This document shows positions 33,834-42,499 of a stretch of 64,000 nt of DNA, piece by piece. The notes beneath the pieces are model-generated. The model saw nothing but the letters and a program-made list of their open reading frames with translations. It was not told the origin of the DNA and ran no database searches. Each line of letters starts with the position of its first letter. Positions within the stretch are counted from its first letter, which is position 1. The DNA lies in assembly GCA_040882845.1 (NCBI GenBank), contig JBBEAM010000007.1, positions 372,001 to 436,000 on the forward strand, given 5' to 3'. Made by a program: the position numbers and the translations under genes. The DNA is from JBBEAM01 sp040882845 (GTDB taxonomy: Bacteria; Pseudomonadota; Alphaproteobacteria; Kiloniellales; DSM-21159).

Positions 33834-34133
33834 ATGTCGATCTGGAGAGCGTTATTCGGCCAGGCGGCGCGCCACGGCGCCCGCGTGGCCGTCGAGAAAG
33901 CCAAGGAGCCGGAAACCCGGGCCAAGGCCCGCGCCGCCGCCAAGCAGGCGGGCGAGGAGGCCAGGCGCGGCTATGCCGAAGTCCGCGGCTCCGAGACTCC
34001 CGGCCGCGCCGCCGGCCAGGCCTTCGGCCGCGCCTTCGTCAAGCTGAAGCAGGGCGTCGACAAGGGCTTCGACGCGCCGCCCCGGGACTGGGGCCGCGGC
34101 GACGAAGAAGACGAAGACTCCAAGAAGACGTAA
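33834..34133 (+). CDS. Small highly charged protein, unknown function
   Basis: 99 residues, Arg/Ala/Lys-rich in the first half (ETRAKARAAAKQAGEEARRG) and acidic at the end (GRGDEEDEDSKKT). Likely helical and soluble; no domain recognised. It starts 30 bases after the terminator, so it has its own promoter. Confidence 0.5.
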   Translation: MSIWRALFGQAARHGARVAVEKAKEPETRAKARAAAKQAGEEARRGYAEVRGSETPGRAAGQAFGRAFVKLKQGVDKGFDAPPRDWGRGDEEDEDSKKT

Positions 34134-34221
34134 CGGCTAGGCCCCTGGCCTCAGCCTCGCCAAGCGAGCCCGATCGCCTCGCGGCCCTCCCGCGCGGCGT
34201 GAATCGGCCTCGCCAAAAAAA

Positions 34222-34434
34222 CTATTCATCCAGCCGGAAGCCGACCTTCAGGGTGACCTGGTAGTGGGCGGCCTTGCCGTTCTCGATGTGGCCGCGGATC
34301 TGCTCGACCTCGAACCAGTCGAGGTTCTTCAGGGTCTTGGAGGCGCGGGCGATGGCGCCGTCGATGGCGGCGGTGACCGACTCGCCGGAGCTGCCGACCA
34401 GCTCGACCTTCTTGTAGACGTTATCGTTCTGCAT
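34222..34434 (-). CDS. Dodecin
   Basis: 70 residues, exactly dodecin-sized. Dodecins form hollow dodecamers that bind flavins or CoA. Family marks: VYKKVELVGSSGESVTAAID and the flavin-stacking Trp with neighbours in LKNLDWFEVEQIRGHIENG followed by HYQVTLKVGFRL. GGAGGA-like sequence precedes ATG. Role: flavin storage or protection. Confidence 0.93.
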   Translation of the reverse strand: MQNDNVYKKVELVGSSGESVTAAIDGAIARASKTLKNLDWFEVEQIRGHIENGKAAHYQVTLKVGFRLDE

Positions 34435-34548
34435 GGCGTCCTCCTGTCAAGGTGGGTGTCTGCGCACCCTCCTGCATGTCGGAAGCCCTGCGGCTAGGGA
34501 CAACCCTGGCAGAACCGCCTGCCCGGGTAATCTCACAGCGGGAAGTTT

Positions 34549-34917
34549 CTAGTGGTCGAGGGGTTCGCCCAGCGCGGCCAGCTTGTCGCTGGCGGCGCGC
34601 AGCCGCTCGAACAGCACCTTGATCAGGCCGACGGCCTCCTCGGGGTTCTGCAGCAGCAGCTCCATGAACTCGGCCTGGGTGACCGGGGCGACCACGGTCG
34701 GCCCCTTGGCCAGCGCCGAGGCCGAGCGCGGCCGGGACTCGACCACCCCCATCTCGCCGACGTACTCGCCGGCGCCCACCGTGGCGATGGTCCGGGCGTG
34801 GTTGGTCTCGTAGCCCTTGACGATGTCGATCTCGCCGGAGACGATCAGAAAGGCCGCCTCGCTGGTCTCCCCCTCGCGGAAGATCGCCTCGCCGTCGGTG
34901 TAGGTTTTCCAGGTCAT
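34549..34917 (-). CDS. Cyclic-nucleotide-binding domain protein (no HTH)
   Basis: 122 residues from ATG 34917, with AAAGGAGC upstream. A single cNMP-binding beta-roll: DGEAIFREGETSEAAFLIVS, GEIDIVKG, GEYVGEMGVVESRPRSASAL, where GEMGVVESRPRSASA is the phosphate-binding cassette. There is no DNA-binding domain, so it must act on a partner protein. The adenylate cyclase at 9061 could supply its ligand. The upstream-extended frame (to 34974) lacks support. Confidence 0.85.
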   Translation of the reverse strand: MTWKTYTDGEAIFREGETSEAAFLIVSGEIDIVKGYETNHARTIATVGAGEYVGEMGVVESRPRSASALAKGPTVVAPVTQAEFMELLLQNPEEAVGLIKVLFERLRAASDKLAALGEPLDH

Positions 34918-35036
34918 GGGTCTAGCTCCTTTAGGGCTCGCGCGGCGTATACACGCTCCGGCTCCCGAAGTCATGCGCTCGATTCGTTGCGGCTCCTCCG
35001 CCGAAAAAATTGATGCAGTTCCGGCAGCGCCGCCCC

Positions 35037-35903
35037 CTACAACCGCCGCACCACCGTAATCCCGCTCCCGCTCTCCTTCCGTGCTCGCGCGTCGATCGCC
35101 GCCAGCGGTTCGATCGTCGTCAGCATCGGGCCGCCGCTGGCGTGGAGCACGGTTTCGCTGTCGAGGGCGAGGGCGACGTGGCCCTTCCAGAAGATCAGGT
35201 CGCCGTAAACCGGTGCGGTGACCGGGGGCAGGGCCTGGCCCAGGCTCTGGTCGTTCTCCTGCTGCGGGGTGTCGCGCAGGCAGCGCAGCCCGGCGCGGTG
35301 CAGGGCGACCTGCACCAGGCCGGAGCAGTCGAGCCCCAGGCTCTCCTTGCCGCCCCAGAGGTAGGGCGCGCCGAGGAAGTGCCGCGCCGTCGCCACGTAG
35401 TCGGGTTCGGTCTCGTCGCCTTCGGCGAGGTGGGCGGAAAACACCCAGCCGCTGCCGGCCAGCTCGCTGAAGCGGCCGCGCTCGCCGGTCACCGCCGTCT
35501 GGCCGCTCATGGTCAGCCAGTCGAGGACCGGGGTCTTGATGTCGGGTTCGGGATAGACCGGGGTGCGCAGCACCTTGACCGAGTGGGTCGCGGGCGCGGT
35601 CTCGGCGGTCAGGGCTTCGGCCCGGACATAGCCGACGTAGCGGTCGCTCCAGTTCTGCACCCAGGCCCAGGCGCCGTCCGCGCCGGCGTTGTCCTCGAAC
35701 ACCGTGACCATCTCGCCGGACAGCAGCTGGCTGTCCTGGGGCGCCGTGTCCTCGGGGCGGCGGCGCAGCGAGGCCACGCCGGCCCGGACCTGCGCCGGGG
35801 TGCCCTCGACGAAGCGCGCGGCTTCGACCCGGCCCTCGAGCTGCCAGTCGGCGAGGTCGGGGCGGAATGCGTTGAGACGGGGGTCGAGGCTGTGCTCGGT
35901 CAT
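35037..35903 (-). CDS. NlpC/P60-family cell-wall peptidase
   Basis: 288 residues without obvious signal peptide. The first about 150 residues hold bacterial SH3-like domains (LLSGEMVTVFEDNAG, WAWVQNWSDRYVGYV), and the C-terminal catalytic domain has the Cys in SLGLDCSGLVQVALH, His in FWKGHVALALD and a third residue in VLHASGG. Architecture matches dipeptidyl-peptidase VI-like enzymes that cut gamma-Glu-diamino acid bonds of peptidoglycan fragments, so it may recycle muropeptides in the cytoplasm. Confidence 0.88.
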   Translation of the reverse strand: MTEHSLDPRLNAFRPDLADWQLEGRVEAARFVEGTPAQVRAGVASLRRRPEDTAPQDSQLLSGEMVTVFEDNAGADGAWAWVQNWSDRYVGYVRAEALTAETAPATHSVKVLRTPVYPEPDIKTPVLDWLTMSGQTAVTGERGRFSELAGSGWVFSAHLAEGDETEPDYVATARHFLGAPYLWGGKESLGLDCSGLVQVALHRAGLRCLRDTPQQENDQSLGQALPPVTAPVYGDLIFWKGHVALALDSETVLHASGGPMLTTIEPLAAIDARARKESGSGITVVRRL

Positions 35904-35984
35904 CGGCGTTCCTGCTGGGCTTTCGGCTTGCCTTCCCGTAGCTGGAAGCTTCTAGAAGGCAGCGGTAGTCGATGGAGGACTAGC

Positions 35985-36481
35985 ATGCAGAAAAACCGGC
36001 CCGCCGTCATGGTCCTCGTGGGAGTCGCCCTCGCCGCCGCGCTCGGCCTTGGCGGCTGGCTGCTGGCCGCCCAGCCCTGGAAGGCCGCGGCGCCGGATGC
36101 GCGGACGATCGACCCGGCGGATGCCGGATTGGTCGCCTTGGGGAGGAGGTCTATGCGGCCCACTGCGCCGCCTGCCACGGCGCCGAGCTGGAGGGCGAGC
36201 CCGACTGGCGGCAACGCAAGCCCGACGGCAAGCTGCCGGCGCCGCCGCACGACCCCAGCGGCCACACCTGGCACCACCCGGACCCGCAGCTCTTCGCGCT
36301 GACCAAGTACGGTCCGGCGGCGCTGGTCGGCGGCGGCTACGAGAGCGACATGCCGGCCTACGAGGAGCTGCTGAGCGACCGCGAGATCCGCGCCTCGATC
36401 GCCTACATCAAGAGCCGCTGGCCGGAGGATATCCGCGCCCAGCAGGCCGAGATCACCCGGCGGGCGCTGGAGGCGGAGTAG
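35985..36481 (+). pseudogene. Cytochrome c, frameshifted at a G-run
   Basis: ATG 35985 (ATGGAGGA upstream) starts a signal anchor MQKNRPAVMVLVGVALAAAL. The frame holds to DAGLVALG, then the G-run at 36140-36143 is one base short, and the protein continues in another frame with EEVYAAHCAACHGAELEGEP. This is a c-type haem site (CAACH), with a likely Met ligand in YESDMPAY and an end at KSRWPEDIRAQQAEI. With one extra G it would be a 165-residue monohaem cytochrome c. Either a real loss or a sequence error. Confidence 0.75.
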
Positions 36482-36501
36482 GGTGCTGGAGTCTCGAGGC
36501 T

Positions 36502-36576
36502 TTAGCGCAGGCCGAGGAAGCCCAGGATGAAGAGAACGATGACGATGGCGCCGACCCACCAGATGATGCTGTGCAT
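36502..36576 (-). CDS. 24-residue membrane microprotein
   Basis: The minus strand codes MHSIIWWVGAIVIVLFILGF then LGLR and stops. It is one hydrophobic helix with a C-terminal Arg. A strong ribosome site (AGGAGCAGGT) precedes the ATG, which argues for real translation. Proteins of nearly this sequence are annotated in other alphaproteobacteria as I recall; no function is known. Confidence 0.6.
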   Translation of the reverse strand: MHSIIWWVGAIVIVLFILGFLGLR

Positions 36577-36771
36577 GACCTGCTCCTGAAAAAACTGCGC
36601 CGCCGCGGAAGACGTCCACGGCGATCCCTGGGAGACTCAAGTAGCGCAAGGCGGCCTGGGAGTGACTAATCTCAGTCAGCCTCGCTCTAGGAAAAACGGC
36701 CGGGCGGGAAAAACGTTCCATATCGGGCCGCACGGAAACCCTGTGAGCCGTGAATCGGCCTCCAAGCAGCG

Positions 36772-38853
36772 CTACTGCTTCTTGTCTTCGTGCTCGCGGC
36801 GCGCCGCTTCGATCTCCTCGCGTTCGCGCAGGTAGTCCTCGGTGGTGCGGGTGCGCGGGCGCTCGGCGCCCTGTAGCGGGTTGTTCGGGGTCTGGAACTG
36901 CACGATCACGCGGCAGTCGTCGCACATCTTGATCCGCTCGGTCTGCTCGCTGTTGCCGAACATCCAGTGCTTGCCGCCGAGCTGCTCGACCACCCGGTCG
37001 ATCGAGGTCTTGACCCCGAAAGGCTTGCCGCAGCGGATGCAGTTGAAGGGCTCCTGCTCGTTGAGCATTATCGCCGACTTGGCGGACTCGCCGAAGTTGA
37101 GGCGCGGCTCCAGGGAGATCACCGATTCCGGGCAGGTGTTCCTGCACAGGCCGCACTGCACGCAGGCTTCCTCCTGGAAGCCCAGCCAGGGCCGGTCCTC
37201 GCGGTCGACCAGCGCCCCGGTCGGGCAGGCGGAGACGCAGGCCAGGCACAGCGTGCAGCCCTCGGTATCCACCTTGATCGCGCCGAAGGGCGCGCCCTTC
37301 GGCAGCGGCAGGATCTCCGGCGCATTCTCTGCCTGTTCGTGGAGGTGGCGCAGCGCCAGCATGGACCGGGTCCGCTTGCCGCCCATCGGCAGGAAGCTGC
37401 CCTCGGCCGCCGGCCGCTTGCCGCTCTCGCCGGACAGCGCGTAGAGCTCGGCCTCCACCGCGTCGGGATCGAGAGCCTCGATCAGATGCAGCCGCCCGCC
37501 GCCGAAGCCGAGGCCGTCCATCACCGTCTCGAACAGGCCGATCAGCTGGGCCAGGGGCTCCAGCTCCTCGGTCTTCTCCGGTCCCGTGAGAAGGACGATC
37601 TCCGCCGCGCCCCAGGCCAGCGCCGAGGACAGCAGGTCGATGCCGGTCTGGGTGACCTCGTTGAGCGCGAAGGGCAGCACCCGCGCCGGCAGGCCGCGCC
37701 CGCCGCGCGCCATCAGGGAGATCGTCTCGGCGCCGTGGCGCGGATCGTGCAGCAGCAGGATGGGGTGGCCCGCCGCTTCCGGCCCGCCGGCGGCGCGGTA
37801 GGCGCCGAGCAGGCTGCGCAGCCGCTGCAGCAGGCCGCCGGTCTCGGGAAACTGGTAGGCCGCCGCGCCGGTCGGACAGACGCTGGCGCAGAGGCCGCAG
37901 CCGCCGCAGATGTAAGGATCGATGCTGACCGTGTCGCCGTTGGGCGCGATCGCCGAGACCGGGCAGACATCGAGGCAGCGGGTGCAACCGGTCTTTCTGC
38001 TGCGGCCGTGGGCGCAGATCTCGGCATCGTACTTTATGTAGCGCGGCTTCTCGAACTCGCCGACCAGGCCGGCGATCTCGAACATCGCCTTCTGCACCGC
38101 CGCCGGGTCGCCGGGGTCGGGCCGCAGGTAGCCGTCGCGCCGGTCGTGGGCCGGAAACAGCGGCGTGCCGCCGCTCAGGTCGAGGATCAGGTCGCACTCG
38201 GAGAAGGCGCCGTTGCGCGGCGCGTCGAAGGTCAGCTCCAGCTTGGAGGCGGGGTCTGCGGCGGCGTAGCCGTCCACGGTCACGCCGAAGGCGCCGAGGT
38301 GGCCCTTGGCGCCGGAAATCCGCCCGGCGAAGATCGGCACCTCCATGCGCCGCGGCGGCAGCAGATCGTCGGCGTCTTCGAGCAGCAGGGTGACGTCGAG
38401 CCGCCCGGCGAGCTGCTGCGCGGCCTCGAGCGCCTGCTGCCCCCGGCCGTAGACCAGGCAGGTTCCCTCGGAGGCATAGCTCACCGTCGGCGGCGGATCG
38501 GCGTCCTCGCTGGCGGCGGCGAGCAGGGCGGCGATCTTCGGCGTCGCCTGACCGGCCTCGGCGGACCAGCCGGCCATCTCGCGGATGTTGACGAAGTCGA
38601 TGGACTGCTGCGGGTTGTCCTCGGCGGTCACCTCGCCGAACAGCGGCGCTTCCTGGGTGCAGGTGGTCAGCACCGGCTCGGCGCCGAGAATCGCGGCCTG
38701 GAAGTTGCCGAGCTGGGCGCGGCAGAGCTGGGTGTTGAGTTCGAGCTCGCCCTCGGCCCCGGCCGCCTGACAGGCCTTGGTCAGCTTGCCGGCGTCGAGC
38801 GGCATGCTCGCTTCGCAGTTGCAGACGAGCAGGCGTTTGCCCTGCAGCTTCAT
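36772..38853 (-). CDS. Multi-cluster 4Fe-4S protein of the formate dehydrogenase locus
   Basis: 693 residues with several ferredoxin-type sites: CTRCLDVCP and CGGCGLCASVCP (around 290-330), CTLCLACVSACP and CVQCGLCRNTCP (around 535-590), plus CIRCGKPF and a late CDDC. The N terminus (LLVCNCEASMPLD) and the region ILLLHDPRHGAETISLMARG resemble HdrA/MvhD-like electron-transfer segments. Such proteins accompany formate dehydrogenases in alpha- and betaproteobacteria and probably pass electrons or help assembly. It is divergent from the regulator at 39015; the C terminus is charged (EREEIEAARREHED). Confidence 0.8.
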   Translation of the reverse strand: MKLQGKRLLVCNCEASMPLDAGKLTKACQAAGAEGELELNTQLCRAQLGNFQAAILGAEPVLTTCTQEAPLFGEVTAEDNPQQSIDFVNIREMAGWSAEAGQATPKIAALLAAASEDADPPPTVSYASEGTCLVYGRGQQALEAAQQLAGRLDVTLLLEDADDLLPPRRMEVPIFAGRISGAKGHLGAFGVTVDGYAAADPASKLELTFDAPRNGAFSECDLILDLSGGTPLFPAHDRRDGYLRPDPGDPAAVQKAMFEIAGLVGEFEKPRYIKYDAEICAHGRSRKTGCTRCLDVCPVSAIAPNGDTVSIDPYICGGCGLCASVCPTGAAAYQFPETGGLLQRLRSLLGAYRAAGGPEAAGHPILLLHDPRHGAETISLMARGGRGLPARVLPFALNEVTQTGIDLLSSALAWGAAEIVLLTGPEKTEELEPLAQLIGLFETVMDGLGFGGGRLHLIEALDPDAVEAELYALSGESGKRPAAEGSFLPMGGKRTRSMLALRHLHEQAENAPEILPLPKGAPFGAIKVDTEGCTLCLACVSACPTGALVDREDRPWLGFQEEACVQCGLCRNTCPESVISLEPRLNFGESAKSAIMLNEQEPFNCIRCGKPFGVKTSIDRVVEQLGGKHWMFGNSEQTERIKMCDDCRVIVQFQTPNNPLQGAERPRTRTTEDYLREREEIEAARREHEDKKQ

Positions 38854-38934
38854 TGGCGCGGTCTCTCCCGATCTCTCTGGTAGTATGGCGTCTTGGCGCT
38901 AGACCTATTCGGTCTCTCGCGCTGACGCTTTCTT

Positions 38935-38973
38935 GCGATTGATTTAGGATCAACAAATCGCGAAACGGGTTAA
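38935..38973. promoter_or_regulatory. Operator-like repeats between the Fe-S gene and its divergent regulator
   Basis: gcgatt (38935-38940) and aatcgc (38956-38961) form one inverted repeat, with ttgat/atcaa (38939-38943, 38949-38953) inside it. Directly adjoining is cgaaacgggttaa (38961-38973), which recurs exactly at 53387-53399 upstream of the formate dehydrogenase operon. Probably the control region for both divergent genes. Confidence 0.5.
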
Positions 38974-39014
38974 CGATCAAGCGTTCTGTTTCTAAAGTTC
39001 TGAAAAGGCGGAAA

Positions 39015-39929
39015 ATGAGCGGTCCGGAAGAGACCTCGGGCGGGGCAGGCGGCGCGGCTCCCGAATTCATGACCACCAAGGAGGTCGCGGCCTATCTGCG
39101 AATCAAGGAGCGGCGGATCTACGAGCTGCTGAAGCAGAAGGCGATTCCCTGTACCAAGGTCACCGGCAAGTGGCTGTTTCCCAAGGACCTGATCGATCTC
39201 TGGCTGGCCGAGAATGCCGAGGGCAAGACCGCCGCGCCGGTGCCGCCGCCGGTGATCGCCGGCTCTCAGGATCCGCTGCTCGACTGGGCGGTCAAGCAGT
39301 CCGGCTGCGGCCTGGCGATGCTGCCCGGCGGCAGTCTCGACGGCATCCGGCGCTTCGCCCGGGGCGAGGCCGTGGCCGCCGGCCTGCATATCTTCGAGCG
39401 TCATGGCCCCAGCTTCAACGTCGCCACGGTGCGCGCCGCGCTGGGCAACCGGCCGGTCGCGCTGATGGAGTGGGCGATGCGCAGCCAGGGGGTGATCGTG
39501 GCGCCGGACAACCCGGCCGGCATCCACGCGCTGACCGACCTGGTCTACGGCCGGGTGGTGCGCCGCCAGGCCACCGCCGGCAGCCAGCTGCTGCTCGAGG
39601 AGCTGCTCGAGTCGCGGGGGATCGACCCCGCGAAGATCCGCTGGACCGAGGAGATCGCCTACGGCGAGACCGACCTCGGCATGGCGGTGCTGGAACGGCG
39701 GGCCGACGCCGGCTTCGCCATCGAGGCGGTCGCCAACGCGCTGGAGCTGAACTTCACCCCGGTGACCGTCGAGCGCTTCGACCTGCTCGCCCGGCGCCGG
39801 GATTTCTTCGCGCCGCCGCTGCAGAGGCTGCTGACCTTCTGCCGCAGCGAGGCTTTCGCCGCTCGCGCCAAGGAGATGGGCGGCTACGACGTCTCGGAAC
39901 TCGGGCGGATTCACTTCAACGGGGTTTAG
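39015..39929 (+). CDS. HTH regulator with periplasmic-binding-like ligand domain
   Basis: 304 residues. Residues about 20-70 form a MerR/excisionase-type HTH (MTTKEVAAYLRIKERRIYEL, LKQKAIPCTKVTGKWLFP). The rest is a PBP_like domain (SQDPLLDWAVKQSGCGLAML, GVIVAPDNPAGIHALTDLVY, EIAYGETDLGMAVLERRADA), the layout of one-component regulators related to molybdate/tungstate-binding proteins. It sits divergently from the Fe-S protein of the formate dehydrogenase locus and likely senses molybdate, tungstate or the cofactor to control these genes; that is inference. Confidence 0.8.
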   Translation: MSGPEETSGGAGGAAPEFMTTKEVAAYLRIKERRIYELLKQKAIPCTKVTGKWLFPKDLIDLWLAENAEGKTAAPVPPPVIAGSQDPLLDWAVKQSGCGLAMLPGGSLDGIRRFARGEAVAAGLHIFERHGPSFNVATVRAALGNRPVALMEWAMRSQGVIVAPDNPAGIHALTDLVYGRVVRRQATAGSQLLLEELLESRGIDPAKIRWTEEIAYGETDLGMAVLERRADAGFAIEAVANALELNFTPVTVERFDLLARRRDFFAPPLQRLLTFCRSEAFAARAKEMGGYDVSELGRIHFNGV

Positions 39930-40480
39930 GCCTTCTTCGCCAGCAGTTCCTTCAGCGAGAAGAAGCTGTGGTTGAAGTTCGGCTGCAGGGAGAGGGACTC
40001 CACCGCTTCCTCCTCGGGCAGCCCCTTGGGGTGCGAGGTGATGCCGAGCAGATAGCCGGCGGTCTTGGTGCGGTCGTCGAGCAGCGGCAGCACCAGGCGT
40101 TCGCCATGGCGGGTGGTCTGGCCGTCCAGGTAGATCTGCCCGACCTGGTAGGAGATCGCCGGCTGACCCAGCACCTCGCGCCAGGCGGCATCGATGCGCG
40201 CGCGCGTGGGGCCGGGGAAGACCTCCTCCAGGGTCCTGCCCTTGAGGGAGAAGCCGTGGGTGCGGTTGATGTCCTCGCCGGCCAGGCGGTAGCGGAAGCA
40301 GTCGCTCTCGGCCAGCCACTCGACCAGCCAGACCTTGTGCAGCGCCGGCAGGAAGGCGGCGGGATCGACCTCGCCGCGCCGCGGCGGCCGGCCACGCTCG
40401 ATCGCGATGTGCGACCACCAGCGCCAGACCAGCCGCACATGCTCGGCATAGGGCTGGAATTCCAGGATTTGCATGTCCAT
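39926..40480 (-). CDS. PAS-domain protein (PAS_5 type)
   Basis: 184 residues, one PAS_5 module and no output domain: HVRLVWRWWSHIAIERGRPP, FRYRLAGEDINRTHGFSLKG and QTTRHGERLVLPLLDD, TKTAGYLLGITSHP. It is a paralogue of the protein at 27905, sharing the GEDIN/GENIN and ...KGR... pattern. It converges with the regulator gene, sharing four bases at the stops. Confidence 0.8.
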   Translation of the reverse strand: MDMQILEFQPYAEHVRLVWRWWSHIAIERGRPPRRGEVDPAAFLPALHKVWLVEWLAESDCFRYRLAGEDINRTHGFSLKGRTLEEVFPGPTRARIDAAWREVLGQPAISYQVGQIYLDGQTTRHGERLVLPLLDDRTKTAGYLLGITSHPKGLPEEEAVESLSLQPNFNHSFFSLKELLAKKA

Positions 40481-40613
40481 CCCCCCACGGATCGACTCGA
40501 TCCATCAAATGGTATAGCCGCTGACCCAGCTTTGGAAAGCCGGAGCGGCCGCGGACCAGCGAAATTCTGAAGAAATTACGCGCTTAAGTGGTGTTACGCC
40601 AGGGTTGCGAATC

Positions 40614-41180
40614 TCAGGGTTGTTCAGACAGTGTCCAAAAAGCCTGATCCAGCGCCGAGTCGAAGTCCGCGCCGCTGTCGAAGAAGGGGATCCGCGCCGA
40701 GTCGGCCTCGCCGCGCTGTTCCCGGCTGATCTCCCGCTGACGTTGCAGAAAGCGCAGCTGGGCGCCCGCGTCGAAGTCCATCAGCCAGTCGCCCTGGCCG
40801 CTGGCCCGGGCTTTCAACTGGGCCAGTTTCTCCGCCGGGTCGATCTCGGGGCAGCCGAGCAGGCAGCCGGCCAGCGGCGGCGCGACCCGATCCAGGATGC
40901 GGCGGATCTGCCAGGGGCCGAGATGCACCCCCTCGATCAGGTAGTCGCGGCGGTCGTAGGCCGCGGCGGCGGCCAGGGAGATCAGCACCGGCTCCAGCTT
41001 GGCGGCGGTGATCCGGTCGTCCTCCTCCGGCGAGACCTCGCCGATCCCCGCGCCGTGCAGGCCGCGCGCCAGGTAGTCGGTGGAGAAGTAGGGCACGCCG
41101 CGCTCGGCCAGCAGGCGCCGGGCCAGCGTCGTCTTGCCGCTGCGGCTGCAGCCGCCGACCAGATAGATCATGCGCGGCAT
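40614..41180 (-). CDS. P-loop kinase-like protein
   Basis: 188 residues. The Walker A motif GGCSRSGKTTLARRLLAE lies at the N terminus, followed by FSTDYLARGL (Asp-bearing acceptor region) and DYLIEGVHLGPWQIRRIL, the layout of small nucleotide or metabolite kinases such as the 2-phosphoglycerate-kinase-like group. No specific substrate motif is visible. Ends directly at the boundary with 40.6 kb non-coding DNA. Confidence 0.7.
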   Translation of the reverse strand: MPRMIYLVGGCSRSGKTTLARRLLAERGVPYFSTDYLARGLHGAGIGEVSPEEDDRITAAKLEPVLISLAAAAAYDRRDYLIEGVHLGPWQIRRILDRVAPPLAGCLLGCPEIDPAEKLAQLKARASGQGDWLMDFDAGAQLRFLQRQREISREQRGEADSARIPFFDSGADFDSALDQAFWTLSEQP

Positions 41181-41275
41181 TCTCCCGGAAACTACGCTGC
41201 GTTCCAGGAGAGCTTATACGCGGCGGCCGCGCCGGGCTATGGCCTGGGCGCGTTTTCCGGGCTCGTTTTCCGGGT

Positions 41276-41506
41276 TCAGCCGGCCTTGCGGCCGGGGTCG
41301 AGCCGGGCCGGCCAGCGGGTGCTCTCGCGGTCGCGCAGGCCATTGACGGCGCGGCTCACGCCGCCGGCGATGCCGCCGGCCATATCGGCGAAGAAGCCAA
41401 AGGCCGCGGCGCTGCGCATCTGGCGGCCGCGTTCGACGTAGGCCTCGATTTCCGCGTAGCTGGGGATCTCGAAGCGGGGGAAGTTCTCGGCTTTGAAGTT
41501 CTGCAT
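41276..41506 (-). CDS. Small conserved protein, RSP_7527-like
   Basis: 76 residues from ATG 41506, with TTGGAGGATA as strong ribosome site. The segment YAEIEAYVERGRQMRSAAAF resembles the short alphaproteobacterial RSP_7527-type proteins, followed by a Gly/Ala hydrophobic helix (FFADMAGGIAGGVSRAVNG). Function unknown. The strong ribosome site suggests good expression. Confidence 0.65.
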   Translation of the reverse strand: MQNFKAENFPRFEIPSYAEIEAYVERGRQMRSAAAFGFFADMAGGIAGGVSRAVNGLRDRESTRWPARLDPGRKAG

Positions 41507-41689
41507 TTTCTTTATCCTCCAAAAAGCGATGGAGGCGTTTCCATTCCGTTTCGTCCGCTCTGAGGGGCAGGCGGACTGTCGTTGTTCTTGATGTGGTTCA
41601 TCCAATGCTGCGCTGCAACATAATTCCTGTCAAGGACAACGACCTGTGCCGGAAATGAAGTATTCGTTGCGGCTCAGCGGTCTAGCGGT

Positions 41690-41842
41690 CTAGTCGGCGT
41701 ACCAGAAGCTATCCGGGCGGTAGCGGCCGAAGTCGGCGCCGGGCGTAGCTCAGGACGGTGATGTCGCGGGCGGCTCCTCCGCCGCCAGACTCGGGAACGC
41801 GGCGAGAGACAGGAGCACGGCAAGAAGCAAGCGGCGTTTCAT
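41690..41842 (-). pseudogene. Decayed short secreted protein
   Basis: ATG 41842 starts a signal peptide MKRRLLLAVLLSLAAFPSLA followed by AEEPPATSPS and a stop. The next two frames carry DITVLSYA and then GADFGRYRPDSFWYAD and a stop at 41690, which would read as one short mature domain if two small frameshifts were undone. It may be the start of a DUF4136-like lipoprotein remnant, or just a 30-residue peptide. Confidence 0.3.
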
Positions 41843-41870
41843 GACGGAAATCCCATCCCGTCAGGACCGC

Positions 41871-42338
41871 TCAGTCGACGGCTTCGCTGTTCGCTACGCC
41901 CTCGGCGCCGGCGAAGACTGCCAGGATACGCACCGTCTCGCTCCCCGCGTTGCGGCCGTTATGCGGCGTGACCATGGCCTCGACCAGCGCGTCGCCGGCC
42001 CGGTAGACCCGCTTGCCTTCCCCCTCGTAGGTCACCGTCAGCTCGCCGTCGAGCATATAGGCGGCCAGCGGCACGGCATGGCGATGCCAGCCAGTGCTGG
42101 CCCCGGGCTCCAGGGTGACGATGGCGATGGTCACCTGCGCCGGGGAGTCCGTGGGATAGACGATCGGCTGCCCCAGGATCGTCTCGCCGGTGGTGAGCAG
42201 GACCTCGGCGGAGGCGTGCGGTGGAGCGGGTTCGGGGAGGGGCGCGGTGCTGGCCGGCTTCTGCGGCGCGGCGCAGGCGGAGAGGGCGATGAGCAGGACT
42301 ATTCCGGCCGGCAGTATTTTCAATCGACCCAAACGCAT
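41871..42338 (-). CDS. Cupin-domain lipoprotein
   Basis: 155 residues. Lipoprotein signal with LIALSACAAP lipobox, then one cupin barrel: VTLEPGASTGWHRHAVPLAA (metal-binding His pair), YMLDGELTVTYEG, VYRAGDALVEAM and a late His in TPHNGRNAG. Likely a periplasmic or membrane-anchored cupin that binds a metal and a small ligand. Function unknown. Confidence 0.85.
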   Translation of the reverse strand: MRLGRLKILPAGIVLLIALSACAAPQKPASTAPLPEPAPPHASAEVLLTTGETILGQPIVYPTDSPAQVTIAIVTLEPGASTGWHRHAVPLAAYMLDGELTVTYEGEGKRVYRAGDALVEAMVTPHNGRNAGSETVRILAVFAGAEGVANSEAVD

Positions 42339-42499
42339 TGGACAGTTTTCCCCCGAAAGTTTCGCTCAAGCTCTGCGTCACCCACTTCAGTCTCCCCGAA
42401 GCATAGCCGCTACGACCGAGTCTGGCGCGCGTTCCCTTCTGGGATACGATCATCCAGGATCTAGGGTAGATTTCTCCCGGGAAGATGGCGTAGGAGGAA

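Noticed and set aside
41276..41506. Considered as a phasin
   Set aside because: At 76 residues it is too short and lacks the long amphipathic helix of phasins; the N-terminal segment fits RSP_7527-like proteins better.
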